From assembly GCA_946402275.1 (NCBI GenBank), contig CAMIVY010000007.1, forward strand, positions 1 to 64,000: a stretch of 64,000 bases of DNA. The letters run 5' to 3'. A program made the translations under genes and the position numbers. Below, piece by piece: positions 32,797 through 41,952 of this stretch. Numbering within the stretch: the stretch's first letter is position 1; each line of letters begins with the position of its first letter. The stretch is from an uncultured Prevotella sp. GTDB taxonomy: Bacteria; Bacteroidota; Bacteroidia; Bacteroidales; Bacteroidaceae. The notes under the pieces are model-generated. The model ran no database searches. It was not told the origin of the DNA and was given only the letters and a program-made list of their open reading frames with translations.

Positions 32797-33615
32797 ATGA
32801 TGAAACAGGTTTTGTTATTAGCAATGCTGCTACTGTCGGCAGGAGCTTTCGCCCAGAAAGCACAAGAGATGAATCTGTGGCCCGACGGCCCGCGTACGAA
32901 TAACGGCGACCCCGAGGACCAGGCTAAGGTGTGGGTGTATCTGCCCGACGCCAAGAAGGCTACGGGACGGGCGGTGGTGTGCTGCCCGGGTGGCGGCTAC
33001 CAGCACCTGGCCATGCAGCATGAGGGTCACGACTGGGCTCCCTTCTTCAACGGTCAGGGCATCGCCCTCATCGTGGTGAAATACCGCATGCCTCACGGAA
33101 ACTACACCGTTCCGCAGGAGGATGCCGACCAGGCCATGCGCCTGGTGCGCAGCAATGCGAAGGCATGGCATATCAACAAGGACGACGTGGGCATCATGGG
33201 ATTCTCGGCAGGCGGCCATCTCGCCTCTACCGTAGCCACCCATTCCACGGGCGATGCTGCACCAAACTTCCAGATACTGTTCTATCCCGTCATCTCGATG
33301 GAGCAGGGCATCACCCATCAGGGCTCGCGCGAGAACCTGCTGGGCAAGAAACCCAAGCGCAAGCTGCTGACAGAATATTCCAACGAGCAGTGTGTCACCA
33401 AACGTACGCCACGCGCCTTCATAGCACTGGCCAATGACGACCGCTCCGTGTCGCCCATTAACAGCATCGCCTATTACGAGGCACTGCTCAGCCAGAAAGT
33501 GCCCGTCTCGCTGCATATCTATCCCACGGGAGGTCACGGATTCGGCATCCGCCAGTCGTTTGCCAGTCATCTGGAAATGATGACGGAGCTGCGCTCGTGG
33601 CTGCAGAGCTTCTGA
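32797..33615 (+). CDS. Secreted alpha/beta hydrolase, carbohydrate-esterase type
   Basis: 272 residues with a signal peptide ending AGAFAQ. The oxyanion segment CCPGGGYQHLA, the nucleophile elbow GFSAGGH (about 132) and HGFG (His, about 248) mark an acetyl-esterase/lipase family enzyme of the kind that deacetylates xylan or other plant sugars. It diverges from another secreted esterase, which supports a role in polysaccharide use. A hemolysin III gene follows at 19 bp. Confidence 0.85.
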   Translation: MMKQVLLLAMLLLSAGAFAQKAQEMNLWPDGPRTNNGDPEDQAKVWVYLPDAKKATGRAVVCCPGGGYQHLAMQHEGHDWAPFFNGQGIALIVVKYRMPHGNYTVPQEDADQAMRLVRSNAKAWHINKDDVGIMGFSAGGHLASTVATHSTGDAAPNFQILFYPVISMEQGITHQGSRENLLGKKPKRKLLTEYSNEQCVTKRTPRAFIALANDDRSVSPINSIAYYEALLSQKVPVSLHIYPTGGHGFGIRQSFASHLEMMTELRSWLQSF

Positions 33616-33634
33616 CCCCTACCCATAAGCCCCG

Positions 33635-34321
33635 ATGGCTATCCGCTATACCCATAAAGAAGAGCTGTGGAACTCCTGGTCGCATGCCGGTGGCATCGTC
33701 ATGGGCGTTGTCTTCGGCATCATCTTCCTCTGGATGTCCTTCCGCGGCGACGACCCGTGGGCGCGACTGGGGGTATGCCTCTACCTGTTCGGCATGCTGG
33801 GCTCGTATGTCGCATCCACCGTCTATCATGCACTGCCCCGACGGTCGAAGTGGAAGGAGCGGCTGCGCCGGTGGGACCATGCCGCCATCTACTGGCATAT
33901 CGCCGGCTCTTATTCCCCGTTGACGCTGGTGGCCCTGCGCAATGCGGCAACCAAATTTTCACTTTTCACTTTACCCTTTTCCCTTAACTGGGGCTGGACG
34001 CTCTTCGCGTTCGTATGGCTGTGCGCCATCGCCGGCACCGTCATCAGCTTCGTCCGACTGAAAGAACATTCCAATGTCGAGACGTTCTGTTTCGTAGCCA
34101 TGGGACTGAGCGTGCTGGTGGCCTTCAAACCGCTCATTGACACGGTATCCACGGCTGCCGTCATCTGGATCATCGCCGAGGGCGTGGCATACATCACCGG
34201 CGCCGTGTTCTATTCCTTTAATAAAAAAAGGTATATGCACTCCGTATTCCACTTCTTTGTGTTGCTGGGCTCTCTGTGCCACATCATTGCCGTGTGGGAC
34301 GTGCTGATGGAGTACGTATAG
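33635..34321 (+). CDS. Hemolysin III/PAQR family membrane protein
   Basis: 228 residues and seven hydrophobic segments. The family signature is present: EELWNSWSHAGG (about 9-20), STVYHALP, WDHAAIYWHIAGSYSP and a final HSVFHFFVLLGSLCH, whose Ser, Asp and His residues bind metal in this superfamily. Bacterial members are named hemolysin III but most have no proven lytic role. Probably cotranscribed with the upstream esterase. Confidence 0.85.
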   Translation: MAIRYTHKEELWNSWSHAGGIVMGVVFGIIFLWMSFRGDDPWARLGVCLYLFGMLGSYVASTVYHALPRRSKWKERLRRWDHAAIYWHIAGSYSPLTLVALRNAATKFSLFTLPFSLNWGWTLFAFVWLCAIAGTVISFVRLKEHSNVETFCFVAMGLSVLVAFKPLIDTVSTAAVIWIIAEGVAYITGAVFYSFNKKRYMHSVFHFFVLLGSLCHIIAVWDVLMEYV

Positions 34322-34367
34322 AGGTGAGAATAATCTTGGTTTATTTGGTGGTTTGCTTGAAAAGTAG

Positions 34368-34375
34368 TAATTTTG
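34368..34375 (+). promoter_or_regulatory. -7 box for the CoA-transferase gene
   Basis: TAATTTTG, 29 bp upstream of the ATG at 34405. Confidence 0.55.
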
Positions 34376-34404
34376 CAGGCAAAATTTTTAAATAAGGTAA
34401 TACA

Positions 34405-35910
34405 ATGGCTTATACACGTATGACTGCTGCCGAGGCTGCAGCACTGATTAAGAATGGCGAGCACATCGCCATGAGTGGCTTTACACCTGCCGGTGTGGCC
34501 AAGGCAACAACAAAGGAACTGGCCAAGCTTGCCATTGCCGAGCACGAGGCCGGTCGCGAGTTTAAGGTGGCTATCTTCACTGGCGCTTCTACAGGACAGA
34601 GCACCGACGGTGACCTGGCTAACGCACAGGCTATCCTCTACCGTGCCCCTTACACCACCAACCCTGACTTCCGCAAGCATGTGAACATGGGTGAGATACC
34701 CTACAACGACCTGCACCTGAGCCACATGGCACAGGAGCTGCGCTATGGATTCTACGGTCCGCTGGACTGGGCCATCCTGGAGGTGTGCGACATCGAGGAG
34801 GTGGGCAACGACTATCATGTCTATCTGACTGCTGCCGGTGGTATCTCGCCTACGGCTGCCCGTCTGGCCAAGCACGTAATCCTGGAGCTGAACTCGTTCC
34901 ATAACCCCAATGCCAAGTTCATCCACGACGTCTATGAGCCGCTGGATCCCCCTTACCGCAAGGCTATCCCCATCGAGCATGTAGGCGACCGCATCGGTCA
35001 GCCATACGTTAGCATCCCCAAAGACAAGGTGGTGGGTGTCGTAGAGTGTAACATTCCCGATGAGGCCCGTTCCTTCAAGGACTCAGACCCTGTAACCGAC
35101 AGGATTGGTTTCCTGACAGCTGAGTTTCTGGTGGAGGAGATGCACAAGGGACGCATCCCCAAGGAGTTCCTGCCCCTGCAGAGTGGTGTGGGCTCAACGG
35201 CCAATGCCATCCTCGGCGCACTGGGTCAGGACAAGCACGTGCCCGACTTCAACATCTATACCGAGGTGCTGCAGGACAGCGTGGTAGCCATGATGCTGAA
35301 CGGTCGTGTGAAGGATGCTTCGGCATGCTCGCTGACCGTATCGAACGACTGCCTGATGCAGGTCTATGATAATATGGACTACTTCAAGAACCACCTGACA
35401 CTGCGCCAGAGCGAGATTTCCAACTCGCCAGAGATTATCCGCCGACTGGGTGTCATCGCCATCAATACTGCTATTGAGGCTGACCTCTACGGTAACGTGA
35501 ACTCAACCCATATCAGCGGTGTGAAGATGATGAACGGTATCGGTGGCTCGGGTGACTTCATCCGTAACGCCTACCTCTCTATCTTCACCTGTCCTTCAGT
35601 GGCAAAGGGTGGCGTCATCAGTTCTATCGTACCTTTCGTCAGTCACCAGGACAGCTCAGAGCACGACGTGAACATCATCGTGACGGAGCAGGGTATTGCC
35701 GACCTCCGCGGAAAAGGTCCCATCCAGCGTGCAGAGTGCATCATCGAGAACTGTGCACACCCCGACTATAAGCAGCTCTTGTGGGACTACCTGAAGATTG
35801 CCAAGATGGGACAGACACGTCATAACCTGCCGGCAGCCTTCGCCATGCACGACACGCTGGCCCGCAAGGGTGACATGAAGTTGACGGACTTCGCGGAGTA
35901 CGTTAAGTAG
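34405..35910 (+). CDS. Acetyl-CoA hydrolase/transferase family protein (succinyl-CoA:acetate type)
   Basis: 501 residues of the ACH1/Cat1-type CoA-transferase family. Visible pieces are SGFTPAGVAKATTKEL, GGIGGSGDFIRNAYLS (CoA-binding glycine loop, about 373-388) and the conserved IIVTEQGIADLRGKGP near the C-terminus. In succinate-producing Bacteroidales such enzymes exchange CoA between succinyl-CoA or propionyl-CoA and acetate during fermentation. The donor cannot be told from sequence. The gene seems monocistronic; an AT-rich stretch with GATTAAAGATTAAA copies separates it from cysS. Confidence 0.88.
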   Translation: MAYTRMTAAEAAALIKNGEHIAMSGFTPAGVAKATTKELAKLAIAEHEAGREFKVAIFTGASTGQSTDGDLANAQAILYRAPYTTNPDFRKHVNMGEIPYNDLHLSHMAQELRYGFYGPLDWAILEVCDIEEVGNDYHVYLTAAGGISPTAARLAKHVILELNSFHNPNAKFIHDVYEPLDPPYRKAIPIEHVGDRIGQPYVSIPKDKVVGVVECNIPDEARSFKDSDPVTDRIGFLTAEFLVEEMHKGRIPKEFLPLQSGVGSTANAILGALGQDKHVPDFNIYTEVLQDSVVAMMLNGRVKDASACSLTVSNDCLMQVYDNMDYFKNHLTLRQSEISNSPEIIRRLGVIAINTAIEADLYGNVNSTHISGVKMMNGIGGSGDFIRNAYLSIFTCPSVAKGGVISSIVPFVSHQDSSEHDVNIIVTEQGIADLRGKGPIQRAECIIENCAHPDYKQLLWDYLKIAKMGQTRHNLPAAFAMHDTLARKGDMKLTDFAEYVK

Positions 35911-36002
35911 ATTAAAGATTAAAAATTAAATTCTTTGCGAGCAAAGCGACCAAAGGTCGAGCGCACCGCTTCGCGGTTCAGGATTGATTAAAGATTAAAG
36001 AT

Positions 36003-37493
36003 TTGGAATCAAAATTAGTTATATATAATACGCTGACGCGCCAGATGGAGCGCTTCGAGCCGCTGCATGCCCCCAACGTAGGCATGTATGTCTGCGGTCC
36101 TACTGTTTATGGCGATCCCCATCTGGGACATGCGCGTCCTGCCATCACCTTCGACCTGTTGTTCCGCTACCTGAAGCATTTAGGCTATAAGGTGCGCTAT
36201 GTCCGTAACATCACGGATGTGGGACATCTGGAGCATGATGCCGACGAGGGTGAGGACAAGATAGCCAAGAAGGCCCGTCTGGAACAGTTGGAACCGATGG
36301 AGATTGCCCAGTACTATACCAACCGCTACCATCAGTATATGGATGCGCTGAACGTGCTGCGCCCAAGCATCGAGCCCCATGCTACCGGTCATATCATCGA
36401 GCAGCAGCAGCTGGTGCAGCAGATCTTGGACAATGGCTTTGCCTACGAGTCGAACGGCTCCGTCTATTTCGACATCGAGGCTTATAACAAGAAGTTCAAG
36501 TACGGCATTCTCTCCGGTCGTTCTTTGGAGAATATCAAGGACGAGAGCCGTGAACTGGCCGGTGTCGGCGAGAAGAAGAACCAGGCCGACTTCGCCCTGT
36601 GGAAGAAGGCACAGCCCGAGCATATCATGCGCTGGCCCTCACCCTGGAGCGACGGCTTCCCCGGCTGGCACTGCGAGTGTACGGCGATGGGCAGGAAGTA
36701 TCTGGGCGAGATGTTCGACATCCACGGCGGCGGCATGGACCTGGTGTTCCCCCACCATGAGTGCGAGATAGCACAGGCGCAGGCCTCGATGGGTCATCCC
36801 GCCGTGAAGTACTGGATGCACAACAACATGCTGACCATCAACGGCAAGAAGATGGGCAAGTCGTACAACAACTTCATCACGCTGGAGCAGTTCTTTACCG
36901 GCAATCATCCGTTGCTGGAGAAGGCCTACTCACCGATGACCATCCGCTTCTTCATCCTGTCGGCACACTATCGCGGCACGGTGGATTTCTCGAACGAGGC
37001 ACTGGTGGCTGCTGAGCGCGGACTGGAGAAGTTGCTCAATGCCATCAACGACCTGGAGCGCGTGCAGGCTGCTGCCGAGTGCGACGCAGAAACCAAGAAG
37101 GTGGTGACGGAACTCCGTCAGAAGTGCTATGACGCCATGAACGACGACCTTGCCACTCCGCAGGTTATCAGCAACCTTTTCGAGGCATGCACGGTTATCA
37201 ACAAGCTCGTAGATCACAAGGGCACTATCTGTGCTGACTGTCTGAAAGAGCTGAAGGACACCATGCACCTCTTCGCCTTCGACATCCTCGGACTGAAAGC
37301 AGAGAAGAGCGGCTCGAACGATGCCCGCGAGGAAGCCTTCGGCAAGGTGGTGGACATGGTGCTGGAACTGCGTGCCAAGGCCAAGGCCGACAAGGACTGG
37401 GCTACGTCGGACAAGATTCGCGACGAACTGGCTGCCGCCGGTTTCGAGGTGAAGGACACCAAGGATGGTGTGACGTGGAAACTGAATAAGTGA
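36003..37493 (+). CDS. cysS: Cysteinyl-tRNA synthetase
   Basis: 496 residues. The class I signatures are GDPHLGHA (HIGH-type, about 36-43) and KKMGKS (KMSKS-type, about 282). Zinc ligands lie in YVCGPT and [10 protein letters not shown]. The start is a TTG: the family N-terminus [13 protein letters not shown] begins right after it, no in-frame ATG lies upstream, and the next ATG (36045) would cut into the conserved region. It charges tRNA-Cys. Confidence 0.95.
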   Translation: MESKLVIYNTLTRQMERFEPLHAPNVGMYVCGPTVYGDPHLGHARPAITFDLLFRYLKHLGYKVRYVRNITDVGHLEHDADEGEDKIAKKARLEQLEPMEIAQYYTNRYHQYMDALNVLRPSIEPHATGHIIEQQQLVQQILDNGFAYESNGSVYFDIEAYNKKFKYGILSGRSLENIKDESRELAGVGEKKNQADFALWKKAQPEHIMRWPSPWSDGFPGWHCECTAMGRKYLGEMFDIHGGGMDLVFPHHECEIAQAQASMGHPAVKYWMHNNMLTINGKKMGKSYNNFITLEQFFTGNHPLLEKAYSPMTIRFFILSAHYRGTVDFSNEALVAAERGLEKLLNAINDLERVQAAAECDAETKKVVTELRQKCYDAMNDDLATPQVISNLFEACTVINKLVDHKGTICADCLKELKDTMHLFAFDILGLKAEKSGSNDAREEAFGKVVDMVLELRAKAKADKDWATSDKIRDELAAAGFEVKDTKDGVTWKLNK

Positions 37494-37543
37494 AGCGGGC
37501 TTCGCCCTAGTGAATAGTGAATAGAGAATAGTGAAAAGGAAGC

Positions 37544-38344
37544 CTACTCCAGCGAGTAGGCTTCTTTTGTCATATAAAGGGCTATTACGTCGCGCCACAT
37601 CTCGTCGGCAGGCATATAGACCAGTCCGCCATGAGGCTGGTCGGTGCCCCACGAGTTCTTCATGACATAATAGGGTTTCCCGGCTTTATCGTGCGCCATG
37701 CCGACGATGGCCATGGCGTGTCCCCGACTTTCCCAGCAGACGGGGTGGCGATGCTGCAGGGCACGGTCGGTGTGCGCCTTGAGCGTGTCGAGTGGAATGT
37801 TCAGCAGGCGGTTGTGCTCCCAGTTGTCGGGCACAGGCACTTCAATCTTTTTGTAATAGGGTGAGTCCGGGCAGCAGGTCAGCGAGAGGTATTCGTCGGG
37901 GGCACACACGCTATGGGCAAACTCCAGTGGCGTGTATTTCGCTCCCAGCATGAAGACCCATTTCGGGGAGGACAGCTCCTTGGTGGCATCGTCGGGCAGC
38001 ACGTCATAGCCCACGACGCCATAGCGTGCCATCAAGTTCAGCGCTGTCTGACACATGGCGCGCTGGCTGGTGTTTGAATGTTGATGTTTGAAAAATGCGG
38101 TTTGATATTCCTTCAGCATTCTTCCCACATAGACGGCCGACAGGTTCACCGAGTCGCCCCGCAGGATGTGTTCCGTCTCGATGGTTGCCAGCATGGCATA
38201 CGCCCAGCAGAGTTCCGACGTCCCCTGGTTCTTCACGGGTGTCATGGGCAATAGCACATCGTGGACATACTCCTTGGGAGGGCGGTCGCTGCATCCCGTG
38301 AGCAGTAATGCCACCACCATGAATACAACAGACCGTATCTTCAT
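37544..38344 (-). CDS. Papain-like (C1) cysteine peptidase lipoprotein
   Basis: 266 residues with a lipoprotein signal (ALLLTGCSD). The C1 peptidase catalytic elements are VKNQGTSELCWAYA (Gln and Cys, about 38-51), GHAMAIVGM (His, about 207) and MKNSWG (Asn). It resembles a short aminopeptidase C/bleomycin-hydrolase-type enzyme; those proteins are usually well over 350 residues, so this is a reduced form. It overlaps the PL1 lyase gene by 4 nt, an odd pairing of protease and polysaccharide lyase. Confidence 0.82.
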   Translation of the reverse strand: MKIRSVVFMVVALLLTGCSDRPPKEYVHDVLLPMTPVKNQGTSELCWAYAMLATIETEHILRGDSVNLSAVYVGRMLKEYQTAFFKHQHSNTSQRAMCQTALNLMARYGVVGYDVLPDDATKELSSPKWVFMLGAKYTPLEFAHSVCAPDEYLSLTCCPDSPYYKKIEVPVPDNWEHNRLLNIPLDTLKAHTDRALQHRHPVCWESRGHAMAIVGMAHDKAGKPYYVMKNSWGTDQPHGGLVYMPADEMWRDVIALYMTKEAYSLE

Positions 38345-40551
38345 TCTGCGACGGGCTCCAGTTTGATGTAGAAGAGGTTGACGCTCTTATCTTTCGTCAA
38401 CTCGTAACTGCCGGGCTCCAAGACTTGGCTGTAGGTGCTGGCAGAACCAGTAATCTTCGTACCGTTAATCTTGATGCTGGCAGTCTCGGTGTCAGCAAAG
38501 TAGAGTGTCATCTTACGCTTGTCAGTCAGTACGAACTGGATAGAGGTGGCGCTCTCCATCTTCAGGCAGGTCGTATATTCCACCCCGTCAACGGTAGCCT
38601 TTCCTTTGCTGTTAGAACCATTTCCGACAACCGTAAAGAACGTGCTGGACGGAACCCCTGTTTTGTCGAAGGAGCATGTGATCGTTCCCTCGGGTGTGGG
38701 TTCGTCGCCACCCCCTTGTTCTTCCTCTGATGAGTCCTCTTCGCCAAAGATGCCCAGGAGACTGGTCTGATAATTGTCAAGCAGTCCGCCCAAGGTGGAA
38801 TCGTAAGCAGAGTCGGTGTCGTCGCTTCCCACGTTGTCAGGGAAAGTGTAAGAGAAGTCGCCATGATTCATGCGGCCGGCACCATAATATCCCGTAACGA
38901 GGGCGGGAACATCGTCGGCAGCCACTGCGTCGTAGTTGTACATGATTGCGGCATTGGTATCGAAATTGTTATAGGCGGTAGCTCCCTGTCTCGTCAGTTC
39001 CGTAGCAGGCACCTGTTCACTGCGTGTAGCCGTCTCGTAGGCATCGTAGCCCGTAGCAGCGGGATTGTTCTGGGTGTAATATCTGAAATTGGAAATGGTC
39101 TTGTCGAAATGATTGCCGTAAGCCTTGATCATTCCGCCGTCCTCACCCGAGAAGGTGCCGCTGCCCAAGGCATCTGTGCCCTGCCCCGACGACAGGATGG
39201 GCTTCTTGGTTTTCTGGAAATAGTTGTTCTCCACAAAGACACTGGAGCCGGAAGTAGCTCCCACACCATATTTGGCAACGTTGTCGAAGTAGTTGTTCCA
39301 GACGTGTACGGACATGGTGCGGACACGCGGATGGCGCGAGTCGGAATGGTCGAACCAGTTGTGGTCGTAGGAGATAAAGTTAGGCCCGCTCTCGCTCTTC
39401 ATGCCGAACATATTGGTCTTGCCCGTATCCCAGAAACGGTTGTAGGAAACGGTCACCAGCTTAGAGTCGGATTTCACGTCGCATGAGCCGTCGCCCTTGG
39501 CGTGGTCGCCGCCACCATTAGGGCCATAGAAGAAGTCCATGTGGTGAATCCAGATATTCGCGTTGTCCGTGTCGAGCGACAGGCCGTCGTCCATGCAGCG
39601 CATGATGCCGAAGTTACGGAACTCCACACTCTTGCTGTTACGCACCAGGAATCCAAAGCCGTGAATGGTGGCATCGTCGCCAATACCCTCGAAGGTAAGG
39701 TTCAGCTCGGAATCGGCCTTGCGCCCTTTCACCTGGATGCCCTCCTCCTTGCTGCCGATGGCGTCAAGGTCTGCCTTCTTGATAAGTCCAATGAAGCGGA
39801 AGGCAATAGGAGTCTTGTCTTCCCCTTTTTCGTAGGCTGCAATGATGGCCTGAAGACCCACGCAGGGGTTTTGTGCAGCACCAGCCACATCGGTGGAAAT
39901 GGTCTTGGCATTGTTTTTCGTCACATACAGCACCTTGGCGTTGGCCTTCAGCGTACCGTCAGCCTTGTAGGCGCCCGGCTCATAACCGTCCTTGAAGGCA
40001 AAGCCCTGCCGACTGTAGCCCTTCACCTCCAGCAGTCCCGTCTCGCTGGCAAATGCGGTCAGTTCCGTGCCGTCGCCATTCACGGGCACTACCTTCAGCT
40101 GATAGTTGGCGGCAGCCTGTAGACCCACCACGTCGGCGCGTCCGTAGGTGCCGTAGTTGCGCACCAGTTCACGGTCTATCTTGGTGTAGTCGGCATACTG
40201 TCCGCCTTTCACATAGACGTTGTAATTGCGGATGTTTCCATACACGCCGAACTTGACGTAGGCAGCCTCCAGCCAGCCCTTAGCCTCCAGGATGCTCACC
40301 TTGTCGGTAATCGCCTTGGCAAAGGAGATGGCGGCCACCGTGTTGTCGTATTGGTCCTGACCAGCCATGACCTTGCCGTTGTCGAAAGTCATCTCGTGGA
40401 TGTCTGCCGTGTTATAGTATTTCGACGTGCCGTCCGCGAGTTTCAGCTGTACCTGGTTCCTGGTGGCGTCCTGCTTGACGTCGTTCTGTGCCTGTGTGCC
40501 CGTGGCCGTCATCAGGGCGAGCAGGGTGAAGAGTGATGTGATATGCTTCAT
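38341..40551 (-). CDS. Secreted pectate lyase, PL1 family
   Basis: 736 residues with a signal peptide ending GTQAQ. After an N-terminal beta domain and a fibronectin-like segment (to about 170), the right-handed beta-helix lyase domain spans roughly 190-530, with NIWIHHMDF, GDGSCDVKSDSKLVTVSYN (about 357) and DHSDSRHPRVR. A Glu/Gly-rich linker leads to a C-terminal beta-sandwich-like domain (about 620-736), probably carbohydrate binding. It should cleave pectate outside the cytoplasm. It is the middle gene of a three-gene operon. Confidence 0.88.
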   Translation of the reverse strand: MKHITSLFTLLALMTATGTQAQNDVKQDATRNQVQLKLADGTSKYYNTADIHEMTFDNGKVMAGQDQYDNTVAAISFAKAITDKVSILEAKGWLEAAYVKFGVYGNIRNYNVYVKGGQYADYTKIDRELVRNYGTYGRADVVGLQAAANYQLKVVPVNGDGTELTAFASETGLLEVKGYSRQGFAFKDGYEPGAYKADGTLKANAKVLYVTKNNAKTISTDVAGAAQNPCVGLQAIIAAYEKGEDKTPIAFRFIGLIKKADLDAIGSKEEGIQVKGRKADSELNLTFEGIGDDATIHGFGFLVRNSKSVEFRNFGIMRCMDDGLSLDTDNANIWIHHMDFFYGPNGGGDHAKGDGSCDVKSDSKLVTVSYNRFWDTGKTNMFGMKSESGPNFISYDHNWFDHSDSRHPRVRTMSVHVWNNYFDNVAKYGVGATSGSSVFVENNYFQKTKKPILSSGQGTDALGSGTFSGEDGGMIKAYGNHFDKTISNFRYYTQNNPAATGYDAYETATRSEQVPATELTRQGATAYNNFDTNAAIMYNYDAVAADDVPALVTGYYGAGRMNHGDFSYTFPDNVGSDDTDSAYDSTLGGLLDNYQTSLLGIFGEEDSSEEEQGGGDEPTPEGTITCSFDKTGVPSSTFFTVVGNGSNSKGKATVDGVEYTTCLKMESATSIQFVLTDKRKMTLYFADTETASIKINGTKITGSASTYSQVLEPGSYELTKDKSVNLFYIKLEPVAE

Positions 40552-40569
40552 AGTTGGTTCCTCCCTCCC

Positions 40570-40923
40570 TTATTTTATCAGAATTTTCTTGCCGTCTATC
40601 ACGTAGAGCCCGGGCTCGAGACCCGCCATGCTCTTTCCCGCGTACACCCCTTTCAGCGTGTATATCGCCTTGCCTTCCAGTCCCGTCTGTCGGGCGATGG
40701 TGATGCGCTCCTCGATGCTCGTGGCACCCTCGAAGCTGATGACCACCTCCGCCATGTCGAACGTAGCGTCGGCAGTCCCGTCGTTATACTTGACGGTCAT
40801 CTTGTCGCCGTCGAAAGTAATCTTCTGTATTTTCATGCCGTCGATAGTGGTCTTGTCGCCATCGTCTGCCAAGACGGCCGTGCAGAGCAGCAAGAGGCTG
40901 CCAGTCCATAGAATCTTCTTCAT
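40570..40923 (-). CDS. Small secreted protein with C-terminal sorting-like tail
   Basis: The ATG at 40923 (MKKILWTGSLLLLCTAVLA) gives a signal peptide and 117 residues; the longer ORF-track start runs past the promoter. The body reads KIQKITFDGDKMTVKYNDGT and the end is GLYVIDGKKILIK, the Prevotella-type tail. Its central segment resembles the N-terminal beta domain of the PL1 lyase encoded 18 bp downstream. The role is unknown; it may be a surface partner of the lyase. Confidence 0.65.
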   Translation of the reverse strand: MKKILWTGSLLLLCTAVLADDGDKTTIDGMKIQKITFDGDKMTVKYNDGTADATFDMAEVVISFEGATSIEERITIARQTGLEGKAIYTLKGVYAGKSMAGLEPGLYVIDGKKILIK

Positions 40924-40947
40924 ATTCCAGTAGTTTAATTTCGTCTG

Positions 40948-40955
40948 CAAAGGTA
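40948..40955 (-). promoter_or_regulatory. -7 box for the small protein-PL1-C1 peptidase operon
   Basis: The minus strand reads TACCTTTG, 25 bp upstream of the ATG at 40923. Confidence 0.55.
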
Positions 40956-41047
40956 CGCATAATATTCGGTTTACCGTACCATTTGGTCCGATTTCTTCGC
41001 CGAGGCGGTTCCTTGGGGGGTATGGTTTATTGTCATACCGGGGGCAA

Positions 41048-41320
41048 TATAAAGCCACGGGTGGCAGGCTTATTTTCTGCCCGCCTCGCTATAAAGCCAC
41101 GTGGGGTAGGCTTATTTTCTACCCGAATTTCTATAAAACCATGGGGTGTAGGCTTATTTTCTGCCCGCCTCGCTATAAAGCCATGGGGTGTAGGCTTATT
41201 TTCTTCCCGCCTCGCTATAAAGCCACGGGGGGTGGGCTTATTTTCGCCCCGCCTCGCTATAAAGCCACGGTGGGTAGGCTTATTTTCGCCCCGCCTCGCC
41301 ATAAAGCCACGGTGGGTGAT
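41048..41320. repeat. 42-bp tandem repeats, six full units and a partial seventh
   Basis: Units begin at 41048, 41090, 41132, 41174, 41216, 41258 and 41300. Each starts TATAAAGCC and contains GGCTTATTTTC flanked by short complementary arms. In units 1 and 2 these arms change together: GGCAG with CTGCC and GGTAG with CTACC. The array fills most of the 473-bp gap between a leftward operon promoter and the HTH gene. Both strands are open in one frame (14 residues per unit) because 42 is a multiple of three, but neither reading has a good start context. Confidence 0.85.
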
Positions 41321-41358
41321 TTGTGGCAAAAATCCTTGGCGGTGTGGTGGAAAATGTG

Positions 41359-41366
41359 TAACTTTG
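41359..41366 (+). promoter_or_regulatory. -7 box for the AraC-type HTH gene
   Basis: TAACTTTG lies just after the repeats, 30 bp before the ATG at 41397. The coding start is therefore downstream of the array. Confidence 0.6.
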
Positions 41367-41396
41367 CCCCGAAAACCAGAAATAGGAGGTAAGTGT

Positions 41397-41900
41397 ATGG
41401 GGTATTATTCATGGTTTAAGCGGCCGCCGAGGAAGTATCAGGGCCAGCCACAGTGGACAGTGAACGATTTGTACATCTCGCCCTTCACGGCGAAGCGGCT
41501 ATACAACGAGGACGGTGATATACACTACGAACCGATAGCGCGCAACCTGAACCCGACGGGCGTGAAGGTGATGGACCACTACCTGCGACGGCTGACGGAG
41601 GGCAAGGACGTGCTGAAGGATTTCTGCCCCATCTACGGGCTGCGCACCGAGGACATGGACTCGCTCATCTACATCCTGACGGGCATGAAGGGAGAGGACT
41701 TCCGCACGGCCTACCAGCTGCGGATGGCCGACGACCTGCTGCGCTACACCGACCTGCCCATCAAGGACGTTGCCCGCCGCTCGGGACTCGGTTCGCACTC
41801 CAACTTCTGCGTATTCATCCGCCGCAATCACGCGCAGTCGCCCACGCAGCGACGCATGATACTGCAGCAGAAGAACGACGCCGGGCGCTATAAGTTGTAA
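41397..41900 (+). CDS. Small AraC-type helix-turn-helix protein
   Basis: The ATG at 41397 follows AGGAGGT and gives 167 residues; the ORF-track start at 40983 would translate the tandem repeats. The C-terminal third is AraC-like: TAYQLRMADDLLRYTDLPIKDVARRSGLGSHSNFCVFIRRNHAQSPTQRR. The N-terminal part (MGYYSWFKRPPRKYQGQPQWTVND) is unfamiliar. It lacks the usual sensing domain. Its short promoter and adjoining repeat array suggest autoregulation through the repeats, which is only an inference. Confidence 0.75.
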   Translation: MGYYSWFKRPPRKYQGQPQWTVNDLYISPFTAKRLYNEDGDIHYEPIARNLNPTGVKVMDHYLRRLTEGKDVLKDFCPIYGLRTEDMDSLIYILTGMKGEDFRTAYQLRMADDLLRYTDLPIKDVARRSGLGSHSNFCVFIRRNHAQSPTQRRMILQQKNDAGRYKL

Positions 41901-41939
41901 TTTCTGCCCAAAAAGCATGCGTATGTCACCGTTATTTAG

Positions 41940-41947
41940 TAATTTTG
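41940..41947 (+). promoter_or_regulatory. -7 box for the U32 protease gene
   Basis: TAATTTTG, 5 bp before the ATG at 41953; the ATG at 41962 may be the real start. Confidence 0.55.
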
Positions 41948-41952
41948 CACCC

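Noticed and set aside
39502-40122. 206-aa plus-strand ORF
   Set aside because: It is a shadow of the PL1 lyase, whose signal peptide and motifs are on the other strand.
41048-41320. Possible CRISPR array
   Set aside because: The units are contiguous and diverged, with no unique spacers and no cas genes.
41033-41329. 98-aa minus-strand ORF of 14-residue repeats (GFIARRGENKPT)
   Set aside because: It is open only because the 42-bp DNA repeat is a multiple of three; the plus strand is equally open, and no ribosome site or promoter fits.
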